Below, piece by piece: positions 19,708 through 28,269 of a stretch of DNA of 64,000 nucleotides (position 1 is its first letter; the number at the start of each line of letters is the position of its first letter). The stretch is from Rhodospirillales bacterium 70-18. Lineage in GTDB: Bacteria; Pseudomonadota; Alphaproteobacteria; Acetobacterales; Acetobacteraceae. The position numbers and the translations under genes are program-made. The stretch is taken from positions 9,646-73,645 of the forward strand of contig MKWE01000015.1 of NCBI GenBank assembly GCA_001899585.1. Reading direction: 5' to 3'. The notes beneath the pieces are model-generated. The model did no database searches, was not told where the DNA came from, and saw only the letters and a list, made by a program, of their open reading frames with translations.

Positions 19708-19845
19708 GGAAGTCTTCTTTTTGTGAACAAAAAGAAGCAAAGAAACTTCGTTCGTTTGGAGCGGTGGTGCGAACGATGCCACCGCTCCGCATCGAATCGA
19801 ATAAAAGTTTTTTGGTTCTTTTTTCCAAAAAAGAACCCTTGTCTT
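19706..19845. repeat. AT-rich nested palindrome, copy B
   Basis: The element has the same parts as copy A but in the opposite order: hairpin CTTTTTGTGAACAAAAAG first, hairpin GGTTCTTTTTTCC/AAAAAAGAACC last. The centre holds an extra GC-rich inverted repeat GGAGCGGTGG...CCACCGCTCC. It separates the convergent ABC exporter and enoyl-CoA hydratase genes. Confidence 0.8.
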
Positions 19846-20660
19846 CACGTCCCCCGATAAACCGGCGACCGCTTCTCCAGGAACGCCGCCACCGCCTCGG
19901 CATGGTCCTCGGTCTGGTGGCACATGCCCTGCACCATCGCCGCCAGCTCCAGGTGCTCGGCCAGTTCCATCTTCTGCGCCGATTTCAGCAGCCGCTTGGT
20001 CAGCCGTACCGAGCGCGGCGGCTTGGCGGCGAAGCCGGCGGCCATCTCGCGGGCCCGGGCCAGCAGTTCGTCGGGCTCCACCACCTCCAGGAACAGCCCG
20101 ATCGCCTTGGCCTCGGCGGCGTCGAGCAGCCGGCCGGAGAAGCTCATCTCGGCGGCGCGCTGGTAGCCCACCAGGCGCTGCAGGAACCAGCCGCCGCCAT
20201 CGCCGGGGATGATGCCGAGGTTCACGAAGGTCTCGCCGATGCGCGCCGTGGTGGCGGCCAGCCGCACGTCGCACATACAGGCCAGGTCGCAGCCGGCGCC
20301 CACGGCGGCGCCGTTCACCGCGGCGATGGCCGGCACCTCCAGCCGGTGCATGGCCAGCGCCATGCGCTGGATGCCGGCGCGGTAGCGGTTCTGCACCGTG
20401 TACACGTCCCCGGCGAAGCTGCCCGAGTCGCGGTTCTGCATGTGCTTGACGTTGCCGCCGGCCGAGAACGCCGCCCCGGTGCCGGTGAGCACCAGCGCGG
20501 AAATCCCCTCATGCGCGTTGATCCAGTCCACCACCGCCACGATCTCGTCGGCGAGATGCGTGCCGGTCAGCTCGTTGCGCACGTCGTTGCGGTTGAGTGT
20601 GAGAATGGCGATGCGGCCGTCCAGCTCAAGCTGCGAATCGACCAGGTCGGGCGGTGTCAT
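19845..20660 (-). CDS. Enoyl-CoA hydratase/isomerase family protein
   Basis: The 271-residue crotonase-fold enzyme acts on acyl-CoA thioesters. The oxyanion-hole segments are GAAFSAGGNVKHM and AVNGAAVGAGCDLACMCD. The region after these, IGETFVNLGIIPGDGGGWFL, carries the usual catalytic acid position as D in GIIPGDGG. It overlaps the 3' end of the upstream acyltransferase gene by 35 bp on the same strand, so both are probably co-transcribed. Hydratase versus isomerase or another crotonase reaction cannot be settled here. Confidence 0.9.
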   Translation of the reverse strand: MTPPDLVDSQLELDGRIAILTLNRNDVRNELTGTHLADEIVAVVDWINAHEGISALVLTGTGAAFSAGGNVKHMQNRDSGSFAGDVYTVQNRYRAGIQRMALAMHRLEVPAIAAVNGAAVGAGCDLACMCDVRLAATTARIGETFVNLGIIPGDGGGWFLQRLVGYQRAAEMSFSGRLLDAAEAKAIGLFLEVVEPDELLARAREMAAGFAAKPPRSVRLTKRLLKSAQKMELAEHLELAAMVQGMCHQTEDHAEAVAAFLEKRSPVYRGT

Positions 20661-21540
20661 CCGTTTCTTCTCCCACGTCTTCGATGCGGCCCAGCCTTAC
20701 AGCAAACCGCGGCATATCCACAGTGGGGGCCGCGCCGTCGCGCCGGCGCCGGCGTGGTGGCGGCTTGCGCACCACGCAGGTCCAGCCGGTGTAGCCTTCA
20801 ACGAACGCGGTGAACGCCGTGGTGCATGCCTCCAGCTCCGCGTCGCTGGCGATCAGGGCGACGGCCGGGCGGTGGAAGGTGATGACGATGGTGCCGTCCC
20901 GCTCCAGCCGCGCGCCCAGGAACAGCACGGCGGCCCCCAGGTGCCGGGCCAGATGGAACAGGCTCGGCGACAGGCCCATCACCCGCGCGCCGCGCCCGCG
21001 CCCGGCCAGAATGTAGTCGGCATAGCAGACCACCGCGGTGCCGCCGGCGATCAGCGGCCGGGCGCGCAGCAGCACGCCGGGGCCTTCCTGCAACACGTTG
21101 ATGCGGCTGGTGAGGCTCCAGTGCCAGCCATCCCAGCCGCCGGCGCGGTCGGCGATCATCGCCATCGGCACGCCGAGGTCGGCCATCACCCGGGCGCTCG
21201 CCAGCGTCATGCCGAAATGCGCGGTGGCCAGCACCACCCGCCCGGTTTCCCGCCGTGCCGCCAGCAGTGCCTCGCCACCCTCCACCCGCAACCGCAGGTC
21301 GAAGCCCGGGCGCTGGCGCGTCATCACCGAGAGCGCCCGTTGCAGCACCAGCGCCCGCCAGTCCCGCCGGCGATTGGGCGGGCAGACCAGGCCGTAGGGC
21401 AGCGCGAAGACCGGGTAGGCGATCATCAGGATGCGCCAGGTGACGGCGTAGGCCAGCCGGGGCGGCGTGAGCCAAACGATGACGAACGCCACCGCCCCAA
21501 CCATGGCATGGGCTGACCAGCGCGCGCAGGCGAACAACAT
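20626..21540 (-). CDS. LpxL/HtrB-like lysophospholipid acyltransferase, catalytic acid missing
   Basis: The 304-residue protein has an N-terminal hydrophobic segment (about residues 10-50) and an acyltransferase-like domain: GRVVLATAHFGMTLASARV, VPMAMIADRAGGWDGWHW, GGTAVVCYADYILAGRGRGARVMG. LpxL-type enzymes use His-x4-Glu/Asp; here His108 is followed by FGMT and then Leu, so the acid is not at the usual place. The Arg-rich C-terminal tail extends past the fold. It may act on an unusual acyl acceptor or be non-catalytic. The gene overlaps the following enoyl-CoA hydratase gene by 35 bp. Confidence 0.65.
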   Translation of the reverse strand: MLFACARWSAHAMVGAVAFVIVWLTPPRLAYAVTWRILMIAYPVFALPYGLVCPPNRRRDWRALVLQRALSVMTRQRPGFDLRLRVEGGEALLAARRETGRVVLATAHFGMTLASARVMADLGVPMAMIADRAGGWDGWHWSLTSRINVLQEGPGVLLRARPLIAGGTAVVCYADYILAGRGRGARVMGLSPSLFHLARHLGAAVLFLGARLERDGTIVITFHRPAVALIASDAELEACTTAFTAFVEGYTGWTCVVRKPPPRRRRRDGAAPTVDMPRFAVRLGRIEDVGEETDDTARPGRFAA

Positions 21541-21650
21541 TCCGGCGCCCCCCGATCCGAGCCGACCCCCGATCGACTCGGTTCCGGATCATGCCATGGT
21601 ATGTGCCGGGTCTGCTAGTGCACCGATATTTTCGTTAGGCGGCGATGCCG

Positions 21651-22982
21651 TCAGACGCCCGCCACCGCCGCGTCCACCGCATCGCCCAGCCGGGCCACGA
21701 TGGCGTCGATATCGGCCGCCGTGGCGATGTAGGGCGGCGCCACGATGACATGGTCGCCCTGCTTGCCGTCGATGGTGCCGCCCATCGGGTAGATCGCCAG
21801 GCCGCGGTCGTAGGCCTGCTGCTTCACCCGGTCGTTCACCTTCAGCGCCGGGTCGAACACCGCCTTGGTGGCGCGGTCCCGCACCAGCTCGATCGCCCAG
21901 AACAGCCCGCGGCCGCGGATGTCGCCGACATGGCGGTGGTTGCCCAGGCGCTCGGTGAGGCCGGCGGCCAGCACCTCGCCCATGGCGCGCACATTGTCGA
22001 TCAGCTTGTCGTCACGGATCACCTGCTGCACCGCCAGCGCGGCCGCACAGGCCACCGGATGGGCCTGGTAGGTGTGGCCGTGCATGAAGCTGCCGGAGCC
22101 GGCGCGGAACGCCTCGATGATCCGCCCGCCGATCAGGATGCCGCCGATTGGCTGGTAGCCGCCGCCCAGGCCCTTGGCGATCACCTGGACGTCCGGGGTG
22201 ATGCCCTCCTGCTCCCAGGCGTGCTGCGTGCCGGTGCGGCCCATGCCGCACATCACCTCGTCCAGGATCAGCAGCGCCCCGTGGCGGTCGCAGATCTCGC
22301 GCACGCGGCGGAAATAGCCGGCCGGGGCGGCCACGCAGCCGGTGGTGGCGCCCACCACCGGCTCGGCGATGAAGGCGATCACGTTCTGCGGGCCCAGGCG
22401 CTGGAACTCGGCCTCCAGCTCGTCGCCCAGGCGCTGGGTGTACTGCGCCTCGGTCTCGTCGTCGCGCTGGAAGCGGTAGGCGAAGGCGGGGCTGACATGG
22501 CTGAACGCGTCCGACAGCAGCGGCGCGTAGGGGGCGCGGCGCATCATGTTGCCGCCGGCCGCCAGCGCCCCCAGCGTGTTGCCGTGGTAGCTGCCGCGCC
22601 GGGCGATGAAGCGGGTGCGCTGCGGCTGCCCGGCCTCCAGGAAGTACTGCCGCGCCAGCTTCAGCGCGGCCTCGGTGCCCTCGGAGCCGGACGAGACGAA
22701 ATAGGCATGGGTCAGCCCGCCCGGCGCATGGCCCACCAGCAGGTCCGCCAACTCCTCGGCGGCGGCGTTGCTGAACAGCGCGGTGTGGACATAGGCGACC
22801 TTGCCGAGCTGGGCGGCGATGGCGGCGTTGACGCGGGCGTTGCCATGGCCCAGGCAGGCCACCGCGGCGCCGCCGGAGCCGTCGATCACCTCATGCCCGT
22901 CGGCGGTGCGGACATGGATGCCGCTGCCGCTGACGGCGATCGGCGGGTCGGCGAACAGGGTGCGGTGCAGCAGGCGGCTCAT
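21651..22982 (-). CDS. Class III aminotransferase
   Basis: The 443-residue fold-type I PLP enzyme belongs to the omega-amino acid:pyruvate/diamine transaminase group. Features are ECLGHGN-type start AVACLGHGNARVN, FVSSGSEGTEAALKLARQY, GSYHGNTLGALAAGG, cofactor Asp in ALLILDEVMCGMGRTG and Schiff-base Lys in VIAKGLGGGYQPIGG. The ATG at 22982 has AAGGAG ten bases upstream. It is a single gene, divergent from the atp operon. Substrate (beta-alanine, GABA, putrescine or others) cannot be told from sequence. Confidence 0.93.
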   Translation of the reverse strand: MSRLLHRTLFADPPIAVSGSGIHVRTADGHEVIDGSGGAAVACLGHGNARVNAAIAAQLGKVAYVHTALFSNAAAEELADLLVGHAPGGLTHAYFVSSGSEGTEAALKLARQYFLEAGQPQRTRFIARRGSYHGNTLGALAAGGNMMRRAPYAPLLSDAFSHVSPAFAYRFQRDDETEAQYTQRLGDELEAEFQRLGPQNVIAFIAEPVVGATTGCVAAPAGYFRRVREICDRHGALLILDEVMCGMGRTGTQHAWEQEGITPDVQVIAKGLGGGYQPIGGILIGGRIIEAFRAGSGSFMHGHTYQAHPVACAAALAVQQVIRDDKLIDNVRAMGEVLAAGLTERLGNHRHVGDIRGRGLFWAIELVRDRATKAVFDPALKVNDRVKQQAYDRGLAIYPMGGTIDGKQGDHVIVAPPYIATAADIDAIVARLGDAVDAAVAGV

Positions 22983-23075
22983 CGGGCGGCTCCTTGCGAG
23001 GCATGAAAGGCCGGGCATCGGACGATTCCCTGGCCCGCGCAGGCAGTTCGCTGCCGCATCGCGCCCGAACCGTTC

Positions 23076-23104
23076 TTGACACACCCGCAACCCGACTGTA
23101 GCAA
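23076..23104 (+). promoter_or_regulatory. Putative sigma-70 promoter of the atp operon
   Basis: TTGACA at 23076-23081 is followed after 17 bases by TAGCAA at 23099-23104, and atpI starts about 40 bp downstream. The -35 is perfect and the -10 weak, as is common in GC-rich alphaproteobacteria. Position and spacing are the only evidence. Confidence 0.5.
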
Positions 23105-23146
23105 GCCGACGCTTTCCGGCAAGGCAGCTTGCCAGGGATCGAACGC

Positions 23147-23485
23147 ATGAGTGGAACGCAGGGCGGCGGCTCCTCGGAGAAGAAATCCTTCGACGAGCGA
23201 TTGTCAGCCGCCCGACGCAGGCAGGGGCTCGAAGCCCCGCCACCGCCGCCTGGCGGTGGTCCGCAGGGCAACGCCCTGGGGGTGGGCCTGCGGGTGGGTG
23301 TGGAGATGGTGTCCGCACTGGTGGTGGCCGTGGCCATCGGCTGGTGGCTGGACAGGTGGCTCCACACGAAGCCGTTTCTGCTGGCGCTGTTCGTCCTGCT
23401 GGGGGGCGCCGCCGGGGTGGCGAATGTCTGGCGCCTGATCGCGCCGGCCCGCCCGCCCGAGAAGGAGCGCGGCGGACGTGACTGA
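23147..23485 (+). CDS. atpI: ATP synthase assembly protein AtpI (AtpI/AtpZ family)
   Basis: The protein is about 112 residues long, with a polar N-terminus containing SFDERLSAARRRQG and a Pro/Gly linker. Two membrane helices follow: VGLRVGVEMVSALVVAVAIGW and FLLALFVLLGGAAGVANVW (each quoted in part). The GW.LD between the helices is a family feature. It assists assembly of the c-ring and is usually first in alphaproteobacterial F0 operons, as here. ATG 23147 is preferred; an upstream in-frame start at 23129 would add six residues. Confidence 0.85.
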   Translation: MSGTQGGGSSEKKSFDERLSAARRRQGLEAPPPPPGGGPQGNALGVGLRVGVEMVSALVVAVAIGWWLDRWLHTKPFLLALFVLLGGAAGVANVWRLIAPARPPEKERGGRD

Positions 23486-23533
23486 GCTGAGGATAAGGGG
23501 CCGCGAACGGCGGGGCCCCACTGGACGAAGGAC

Positions 23534-24331
23534 GTGACCGTGGCGGCCGAAGCACATACGATCGACGCGCTCGGGCAGTTCAAGCTGGAGACCGCGCTGG
23601 GCCCGCTCGGTGCCTCGGTCAACTTCACCCAGGCCAATCTATGGATGGTGATCGGCGGGCTGCTGGTGCTGACCATGCTGTACCTGGGCGCCCGTCCGCG
23701 CGCCGTGGTGCCTGGCCGGCTGCAGGCGCTGGCCGAGATGTCCTACGACTTCGTCCACTCGATGTGCGTGGACCAGATCGGCGAGGAGGGGAAGCGCTTC
23801 TTCCCGTTCATCTTCACGCTGTTCTTCTTCGTACTGATGGGCAACCTGCTCGGCCTGCTGCCGCTGAACTTCTTCTACACCGACCATTTCGGCGTGGGCC
23901 TGGCGTTCACCTACACCAGCCATATCGCGGTGACCTTCTCGCTGGCCGCCCTGGTGATCGTGCTGGTCACCATCGTGGCGCTGCGTATCCACGGGTTGCA
24001 CTTCTTCACATATTTCTTCCCCGCCGGCGCGCCGAAGCTGCTGGCGCCGTTGATCATCCCGGTCGAGATCATCTCCTACCTCTCGCGGCCGGTCAGCCTC
24101 AGCATTCGTCTGTTCGCCAACATGGTCGCCGGCCACGTGATGTTCGAGGTGTTCGCCTCGTTCATCGTGATGATGGCCGCCGCCGGCACCATCGGCACCG
24201 TGGCCGCCGTCGGCCCGCTGGCCGTGAACGTCGCCCTGATGGGCTTCGAACTGCTGGTCGCCTTCCTGCAGGCCTATGTGTTCGCCATCCTGACCTGCAT
24301 CTACCTGCACGACGCGGTGCATCTGCACTGA
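23534..24331 (+). CDS. atpB: F0F1 ATP synthase subunit a
   Basis: The 265-residue proton-channel subunit sits in the inner membrane and works with the c-ring. Five to six helices are visible. The essential Arg lies in [18 protein letters not shown] and the C-terminal helix is [19 protein letters not shown]. The start is GTG (23534, or the next GTG at 23540). It follows atpI by 48 bp. Confidence 0.97.
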   Translation: MTVAAEAHTIDALGQFKLETALGPLGASVNFTQANLWMVIGGLLVLTMLYLGARPRAVVPGRLQALAEMSYDFVHSMCVDQIGEEGKRFFPFIFTLFFFVLMGNLLGLLPLNFFYTDHFGVGLAFTYTSHIAVTFSLAALVIVLVTIVALRIHGLHFFTYFFPAGAPKLLAPLIIPVEIISYLSRPVSLSIRLFANMVAGHVMFEVFASFIVMMAAAGTIGTVAAVGPLAVNVALMGFELLVAFLQAYVFAILTCIYLHDAVHLH

Positions 24332-24398
24332 TCCGCCGCCGCGCCGCACAGACCCCTCCCTCACCACCAACGTACTGCCAACCAGAAGGATTGTTCCC

Positions 24399-24623
24399 AT
24401 GGACGTCGCCGCCGCGAAGGCTCTCGGAGCCGGTATTGCCGTGATCGCACTTGCCGGCGTCGGCATCGGTATCGGCAACATCTTCTCCGCCCTGGTCACC
24501 AGCGTCGCCCGCAACCCGTCGGCCCGCGACCAGGTGTTCGGCCTTGGCATTCTGGGCTTCGCGCTGACGGAAGCCGTCGCGCTGTTCGCCCTGCTGATCG
24601 CCTTCCTGATCCTGTTCACCTGA
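24399..24623 (+). CDS. atpE: F0F1 ATP synthase subunit c
   Basis: The 74-residue two-helix proteolipid forms the rotor ring. Helix one contains the packed glycines [13 protein letters not shown], the polar loop is ARNPSARDQ, and helix two carries the proton-binding Glu in [14 protein letters not shown]. The Na+-type extra ligands are not seen, so H+ coupling is expected. ATG 24399 follows a GAAGGA site. Confidence 0.97.
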   Translation: MDVAAAKALGAGIAVIALAGVGIGIGNIFSALVTSVARNPSARDQVFGLGILGFALTEAVALFALLIAFLILFT

Positions 24624-24640
24624 TACCGGAGGGCGCGGAC

Positions 24641-25228
24641 ATGCGTCCGATCGCCAGGTTCGCGACAACCGGGCTGGCCTTCACCCTCCTCAGCTCCGCC
24701 GCCTTCGCGGCCGAGAAGAAGGAGGGGATGCCCCAGCTCGACTTCGCCAATCCGCTGACGATCAGCCAGGTCGTCTGGCTGGCGCTGATCTTCATCGCCC
24801 TCTACCTGCTGCTGTCGCGCTGGGCGCTGCCGCAGGTGGGCGCGGTGCTGGAGATGCGCGCGGCACGGATCGGCGAAGACCTGGACGTGGCCCGCACCGC
24901 CAAGGCCGGCGCGGACAAGGCGGTGGCCGAGCTGACGGCCGCCACCCGCACGGCGCAGGCATCCGCGCAGGCCGAGATCGCCGGCGCGGTGGCCAAGGCG
25001 AAGCAGGAGGCGGCCGCCGAGGCCGCCACCCTGAACGCCAGGCTGGACGAGAGTCTGGCCGCCGCCGAGCAGCGCATCGGCGCCGCCCGCACGGCGGCCC
25101 TGGGCGCGCTGCGTCAGGTGGCGACGGATACCGCCACCGCCGTGGTCGCCCGCCTGACCGGCGCCGCCCCGGACGCGGCGGCGGTGGATCGGGCGGTCGG
25201 CGCCTCGCTCGCCGCCCGCGGCCAGTAA
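24641..25228 (+). CDS. atpF2: F0F1 ATP synthase subunit b' (second b-type stator subunit)
   Basis: This 195-residue stator subunit has one membrane helix (about residues 45-65, VVWLALIFIALYLLLSRWAL) and a long Ala-rich coiled coil reaching the C-terminus. Before the helix is a signal-peptide-like extension (RPIARFATTGLAFTLLSSAAFAAE) ahead of the conserved MPQLDFANPLTISQ. Two different b subunits in tandem are typical of photosynthetic and related alphaproteobacteria. Overlapping function with atpF is known: one b and one b' form the stalk. Confidence 0.93.
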   Translation: MRPIARFATTGLAFTLLSSAAFAAEKKEGMPQLDFANPLTISQVVWLALIFIALYLLLSRWALPQVGAVLEMRAARIGEDLDVARTAKAGADKAVAELTAATRTAQASAQAEIAGAVAKAKQEAAAEAATLNARLDESLAAAEQRIGAARTAALGALRQVATDTATAVVARLTGAAPDAAAVDRAVGASLAARGQ

Positions 25229-25238
25229 GGAGAGCGCG

Positions 25239-25748
25239 ATGCACGAGACCTTCTTCACCGATCCGCGCTCGTGGGTCGCCATCGCCTTCGTCATCTTCGT
25301 GCTGGTGTTCGGCCGGAAGATCTGGGCGGCGCTGGCGGCGATGCTGGACAAGCGGGCCGAGACCATCCGCGCCGAACTGGCCGAGGCCCAGCGCCTGCGC
25401 CAGGAGGCCGAGGCGATGCTGAAGGACGCCAGCACCCGCCGCGAGGCGGCGCTCGCCGACGCCACCGCCCTGCTGGCAGGCGCCAAGACCGAGGCCGCCC
25501 GTCTGGCCGCCGCCGCCGCCGCCGAGGCGCAGGCATCGGCCGCGCGGCGCGAACAGATGGCGATGAGCCGCATCGCCGCCGCCGAGAAGGCCGCGGTGGA
25601 CGATGTGCGCATCGCCGCCGCCGAGGTGGCCGCCGCCGCCGCGCGCACGGTGATCAGCGAGGGCCTGACCGCACAGGCCGACGGCGTGCTGGTGGACCAG
25701 GCCATCAACGGCCTGCCGGCCGCCCTGGCGGGACGCCGGGCCGCCTGA
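25239..25748 (+). CDS. atpF: F0F1 ATP synthase subunit b
   Basis: The 169-residue stator subunit has an N-terminal membrane helix (SWVAIAFVIFVLVFGRKIW) and a long charged coiled coil that links F0 to the delta subunit of F1. It begins 10 bp after atpF2 and is the last gene of the F0 operon. The F1 genes (atpHAGDC) are not here, as expected for alphaproteobacteria, where F0 and F1 are separate operons. A strong terminator follows. Confidence 0.95.
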   Translation: MHETFFTDPRSWVAIAFVIFVLVFGRKIWAALAAMLDKRAETIRAELAEAQRLRQEAEAMLKDASTRREAALADATALLAGAKTEAARLAAAAAAEAQASAARREQMAMSRIAAAEKAAVDDVRIAAAEVAAAAARTVISEGLTAQADGVLVDQAINGLPAALAGRRAA

Positions 25749-25770
25749 ATTCGCGGCGCGAATCGACGTG

Positions 25771-25796
25771 AAAAGGCGGCCTTCGGGCCGCCTTTT
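25771..25796. terminator. Rho-independent bidirectional terminator after atpF
   Basis: A perfect stem AAAAGGCGGCC / GGCCGCCTTTT with a TTCG tetraloop ends in a T-run. It lies between convergent atpF and hldE and, with A and T runs on both sides, should stop transcription in both directions. Confidence 0.9.
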
Positions 25797-25824
25797 TCGT
25801 GCCGATCGGGTGGTTTTTGGCCCC

Positions 25825-27321
25825 TTATCCGCCGGTATTGATGCGCCGGATGGTGTTGCTGGTGCTGTGGCCCTCCTCCAGCGGGATCAGCACCACCCGC
25901 CCGCCATGCGCATGCACGATGTCCGCCCCCACCACCTGGGCCACCGTGTAGTCGGCGCCCTTGATCAGCACGTCCGGCAGGATCGCCTGGATCAGCCGCT
26001 CGGGCGTGTCCTCCTCGAACAGCATCACCAGGTCGGCGGAGGCCATCGAGGCCATGACGGTGGCGCGCGCCATCTCGTTCTGCACCGGCCGGTCGGGCCC
26101 TTTCAGGCGACGCACCGAGGCATCGCTGTTCAGCGCCACCACCAGCCGGTCGCAGGCGGCGCGGGCGTGGGCGAGCAGGCGGACATGGCCGGGGTGGATC
26201 AGGTCGAAACAGCCATTGGTGAAGCCGATGCGCAGGCCGGCGCGCCGCCAGCCGGCGATGCGGGCCAGGGCGGTCTCCAGGTCGGCCACTTTCTCGTCGA
26301 TCGCCAGCCACTCGTTGCGGTGCAGCGCGGCGGCGAGTTCGGCATGCGCGACCGCCGCGGTGCCTGGCTTGGCCACCGCGATGCCGGCCGCCGCGTTGGC
26401 CAGGGCCGCCGCCTCCGGCAGGGGGGCGCCGCAGGCCAGGCCGATCGCCAGCGCCGCGGCCATGGTGTCGCCGGCGCCGGACACGTCGGCCACCGCCTGG
26501 GCACGGGCGGGGACGTGCAGGGGGGCGGTGCCTGGCCGCACCAGCGTCATGCCGCGCTCCGAACGGGTGACCAGCACGGCGCCGGCGCCCGACTGCGCCA
26601 GCGCTCGCGCGCCGGCCGCCGCCGCCCCGGCGTCGCTGGCCGCCGCGATGCCGGTGGCGGCGGCGACTTCCAGCACGTTGGGGGTCAGCAGGGTGACGCC
26701 GCGATAGGCGGCGAAGCTGGGCCGCTTGGGATCGGCGACCACCGGCACGCCGGCCCGCGCCGCCGCGTCGATGACGGCGCGCAGCACGCGGTCGGTCAGC
26801 ACGCCCTTGCCGTAGTCGGACAGCACGACCGCGCCGGTGCCGGGCAGGGCGGCCGTGAAGGCGGCGAGGATGACGTCTTCCAGCGCGGCATCCAGCGGTT
26901 CCGCCACCTCCTCGTCCAGCCGCAGCAGCTGGTAGGTGCCGGACATGAAGCGGGTCTTGACCGTGGTCGGCCGCGTGGCCGAGCGCGCCAGATGCGCGGT
27001 GATGGCAGGTGCTGCCGCCAGCAGCGCGTCGCATTCCGCTGCGGCGTCGTCCTCTCCGAGCAGGCCTACCAGCGTGGCGGCGGCGCCCAGGCTGGCGACA
27101 TTGGCGGCCACGTTGCCGGCGCCGCCCAGCACGCTGCGGCGCTGCTGGGCACGCAGCACCGGAATCGGCGCCTCCGGCGAGATCCGCCGAACCTCGCCGC
27201 TCACGTAGCGGTCCAGCATCAGGTCGCCCAGCACCAGCACGCGGCAGCCGGCGAAGGCGGCCAGCCAGCGCGCGGCGTCGGATTCCTGGCCGGCGTCGGC
27301 GATCTCGGTCGGCTTGGTCAC
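25825..27321 (-). CDS. hldE: Bifunctional heptose-7-phosphate kinase / heptose-1-phosphate adenylyltransferase
   Basis: The protein is about 498 residues and makes ADP-heptose for the LPS inner core in the cytosol. The N-terminal ribokinase-type domain carries VLVLGDLMLDRYVSGEVRRI, GGAGNVAANVASLG and VADVSGAGDTMAAAL, where the GAGD Asp is the catalytic base. The C-terminal nucleotidyltransferase (from about 350) carries FTNGCFDLIHPGHVRLL and ends with HSTSNTIRRI. I prefer the GTG at 27321, which has GGAG upstream. An ATG at 27384 would add 21 residues. It is followed by the bidirectional terminator. Confidence 0.94.
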   Translation of the reverse strand: MTKPTEIADAGQESDAARWLAAFAGCRVLVLGDLMLDRYVSGEVRRISPEAPIPVLRAQQRRSVLGGAGNVAANVASLGAAATLVGLLGEDDAAAECDALLAAAPAITAHLARSATRPTTVKTRFMSGTYQLLRLDEEVAEPLDAALEDVILAAFTAALPGTGAVVLSDYGKGVLTDRVLRAVIDAAARAGVPVVADPKRPSFAAYRGVTLLTPNVLEVAAATGIAAASDAGAAAAGARALAQSGAGAVLVTRSERGMTLVRPGTAPLHVPARAQAVADVSGAGDTMAAALAIGLACGAPLPEAAALANAAAGIAVAKPGTAAVAHAELAAALHRNEWLAIDEKVADLETALARIAGWRRAGLRIGFTNGCFDLIHPGHVRLLAHARAACDRLVVALNSDASVRRLKGPDRPVQNEMARATVMASMASADLVMLFEEDTPERLIQAILPDVLIKGADYTVAQVVGADIVHAHGGRVVLIPLEEGHSTSNTIRRINTGG

Positions 27322-27421
27322 GCGCGGCTCCGTCGGCTTGGTGGATGACGGTGCCAGATATAGACGCCCCGCCGGCCGTGCCATAGGGGCGCGGCTGGCG
27401 GGGCAGCCAGGGGGCAGAAGC

Positions 27422-28108
27422 CTAGAAGCGGTAGCCGATGCCGACGCCGACCACGGTCGGGTTCAGCGCCGTCTTGGCCTTGATGGCGCCGCCGTTGACC
27501 TTGGCGGTGGTGTTCAGGAAGAACTGCTTCACGTCCACGTTCAGGAAGGTGTGGCCGGTGATGTTGTAGTCGAGACCGGCCTGCAGCACGCCGCCGACAT
27601 TGTTCTCGAACGCCAACTTGGTGACGGCGCCGCCGGCCGGCTTGGCGTTGTAGAACACGGTGTAGTTCAGCCCGGCGCCGACATAGGGGCTGAACTGGCT
27701 TTTCGGCATGAAGTGGTATTGCAGCGTCAGCGCTGGCGGCAGCACCCACACCTTGCCCACCGAGACGTCGCCGAGCGCGCTGCCCTTCACCTTGACCGAG
27801 TGGCGGGAGGTCGCGGCGATCAGTTCCAGGGCGATGTTGTCGGTGAGGAAATACGAGAAATCCAGCTCCGGGGTGATCGCCGAACCGGCCGCTACCTTGC
27901 CGCCGATCCCCGAGACCGAGCTGGTGCTGTTCAGCGGGATCACGTCCAGCAGGCGCGCTCGCACCATGAAGGTGCCGGCCTGCTTGCCGGCCGGCGGTTC
28001 GGCGGCCCGCGCCGTGCCGGCCAGCGCCAGCGCCCCGAGGCACGCGCCGGCGACCAGCCACGTCGCCCGGCTGCCGATCCCGCGGGCCGCGTTCCTGTCG
28101 ATTGCCAT
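27422..28108 (-). CDS. ompW: OmpW-family outer membrane protein
   Basis: This 228-residue eight-stranded beta-barrel has an N-terminal signal peptide (cleavage probably after ALAGTARA). Typical OmpW features are FMVRARLLDVIPLNSTS, ITPELDFSYFLTDNIALEL, PPALTLQYHFMP, SPYVGAGLNYT and a C-terminal GVGIGYRF ending in Phe, the outer-membrane sorting signal. OmpW forms a narrow hydrophobic channel. Its 5' region faces hemN across a segment with two FNR boxes, so oxygen regulation is likely. Start ATG 28108 is preferred over one five codons upstream. Confidence 0.93.
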   Translation of the reverse strand: MAIDRNAARGIGSRATWLVAGACLGALALAGTARAAEPPAGKQAGTFMVRARLLDVIPLNSTSSVSGIGGKVAAGSAITPELDFSYFLTDNIALELIAATSRHSVKVKGSALGDVSVGKVWVLPPALTLQYHFMPKSQFSPYVGAGLNYTVFYNAKPAGGAVTKLAFENNVGGVLQAGLDYNITGHTFLNVDVKQFFLNTTAKVNGGAIKAKTALNPTVVGVGIGYRF

Positions 28109-28188
28109 GATCCTGCTCGCCACCTGCGTGGCGCCTTTCCGAGTGCCGTTCAGAGACGGCAGATCATTCCGGAGGTCGTTGCGCCGCC

Positions 28189-28202
28189 TTGATCGAGATC
28201 AA
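28189..28202. promoter_or_regulatory. FNR box TTGATCGAGATCAA (ompW/hemN)
   Basis: This is a perfect match to the FNR/ANR consensus TTGAT-N4-ATCAA. Its centre is about 41 bp from an AATGAT-like -10 for ompW (28163-28168, minus strand), and about 74 bp before the hemN start codon. That is class II spacing for ompW; it is also consistent with activation of hemN. Confidence 0.85.
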
Positions 28203-28221
28203 CCGTCGTGAAGCGGTTCTT

Positions 28222-28235
28222 TTGATTTAAATCAA
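28222..28235. promoter_or_regulatory. FNR box TTGATTTAAATCAA (hemN)
   Basis: A second perfect FNR consensus lies 33 bp from the first and 34 bp before hemN. If the first box activates at -41.5, this one would overlap the hemN -10 and start site and could act as a brake. Alternatively it activates a leaderless transcript. Confidence 0.8.
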
Positions 28236-28269
28236 GGAGATCGACGGCGCCTGGGCGCAGTTTTCGCCA

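Noticed and set aside
23639..27034. Open frame of more than 1,100 codons on the minus strand
   Set aside because: It is opposite the atp operon and in another frame of hldE. No domain is visible, and the composition is that of shadow frames.
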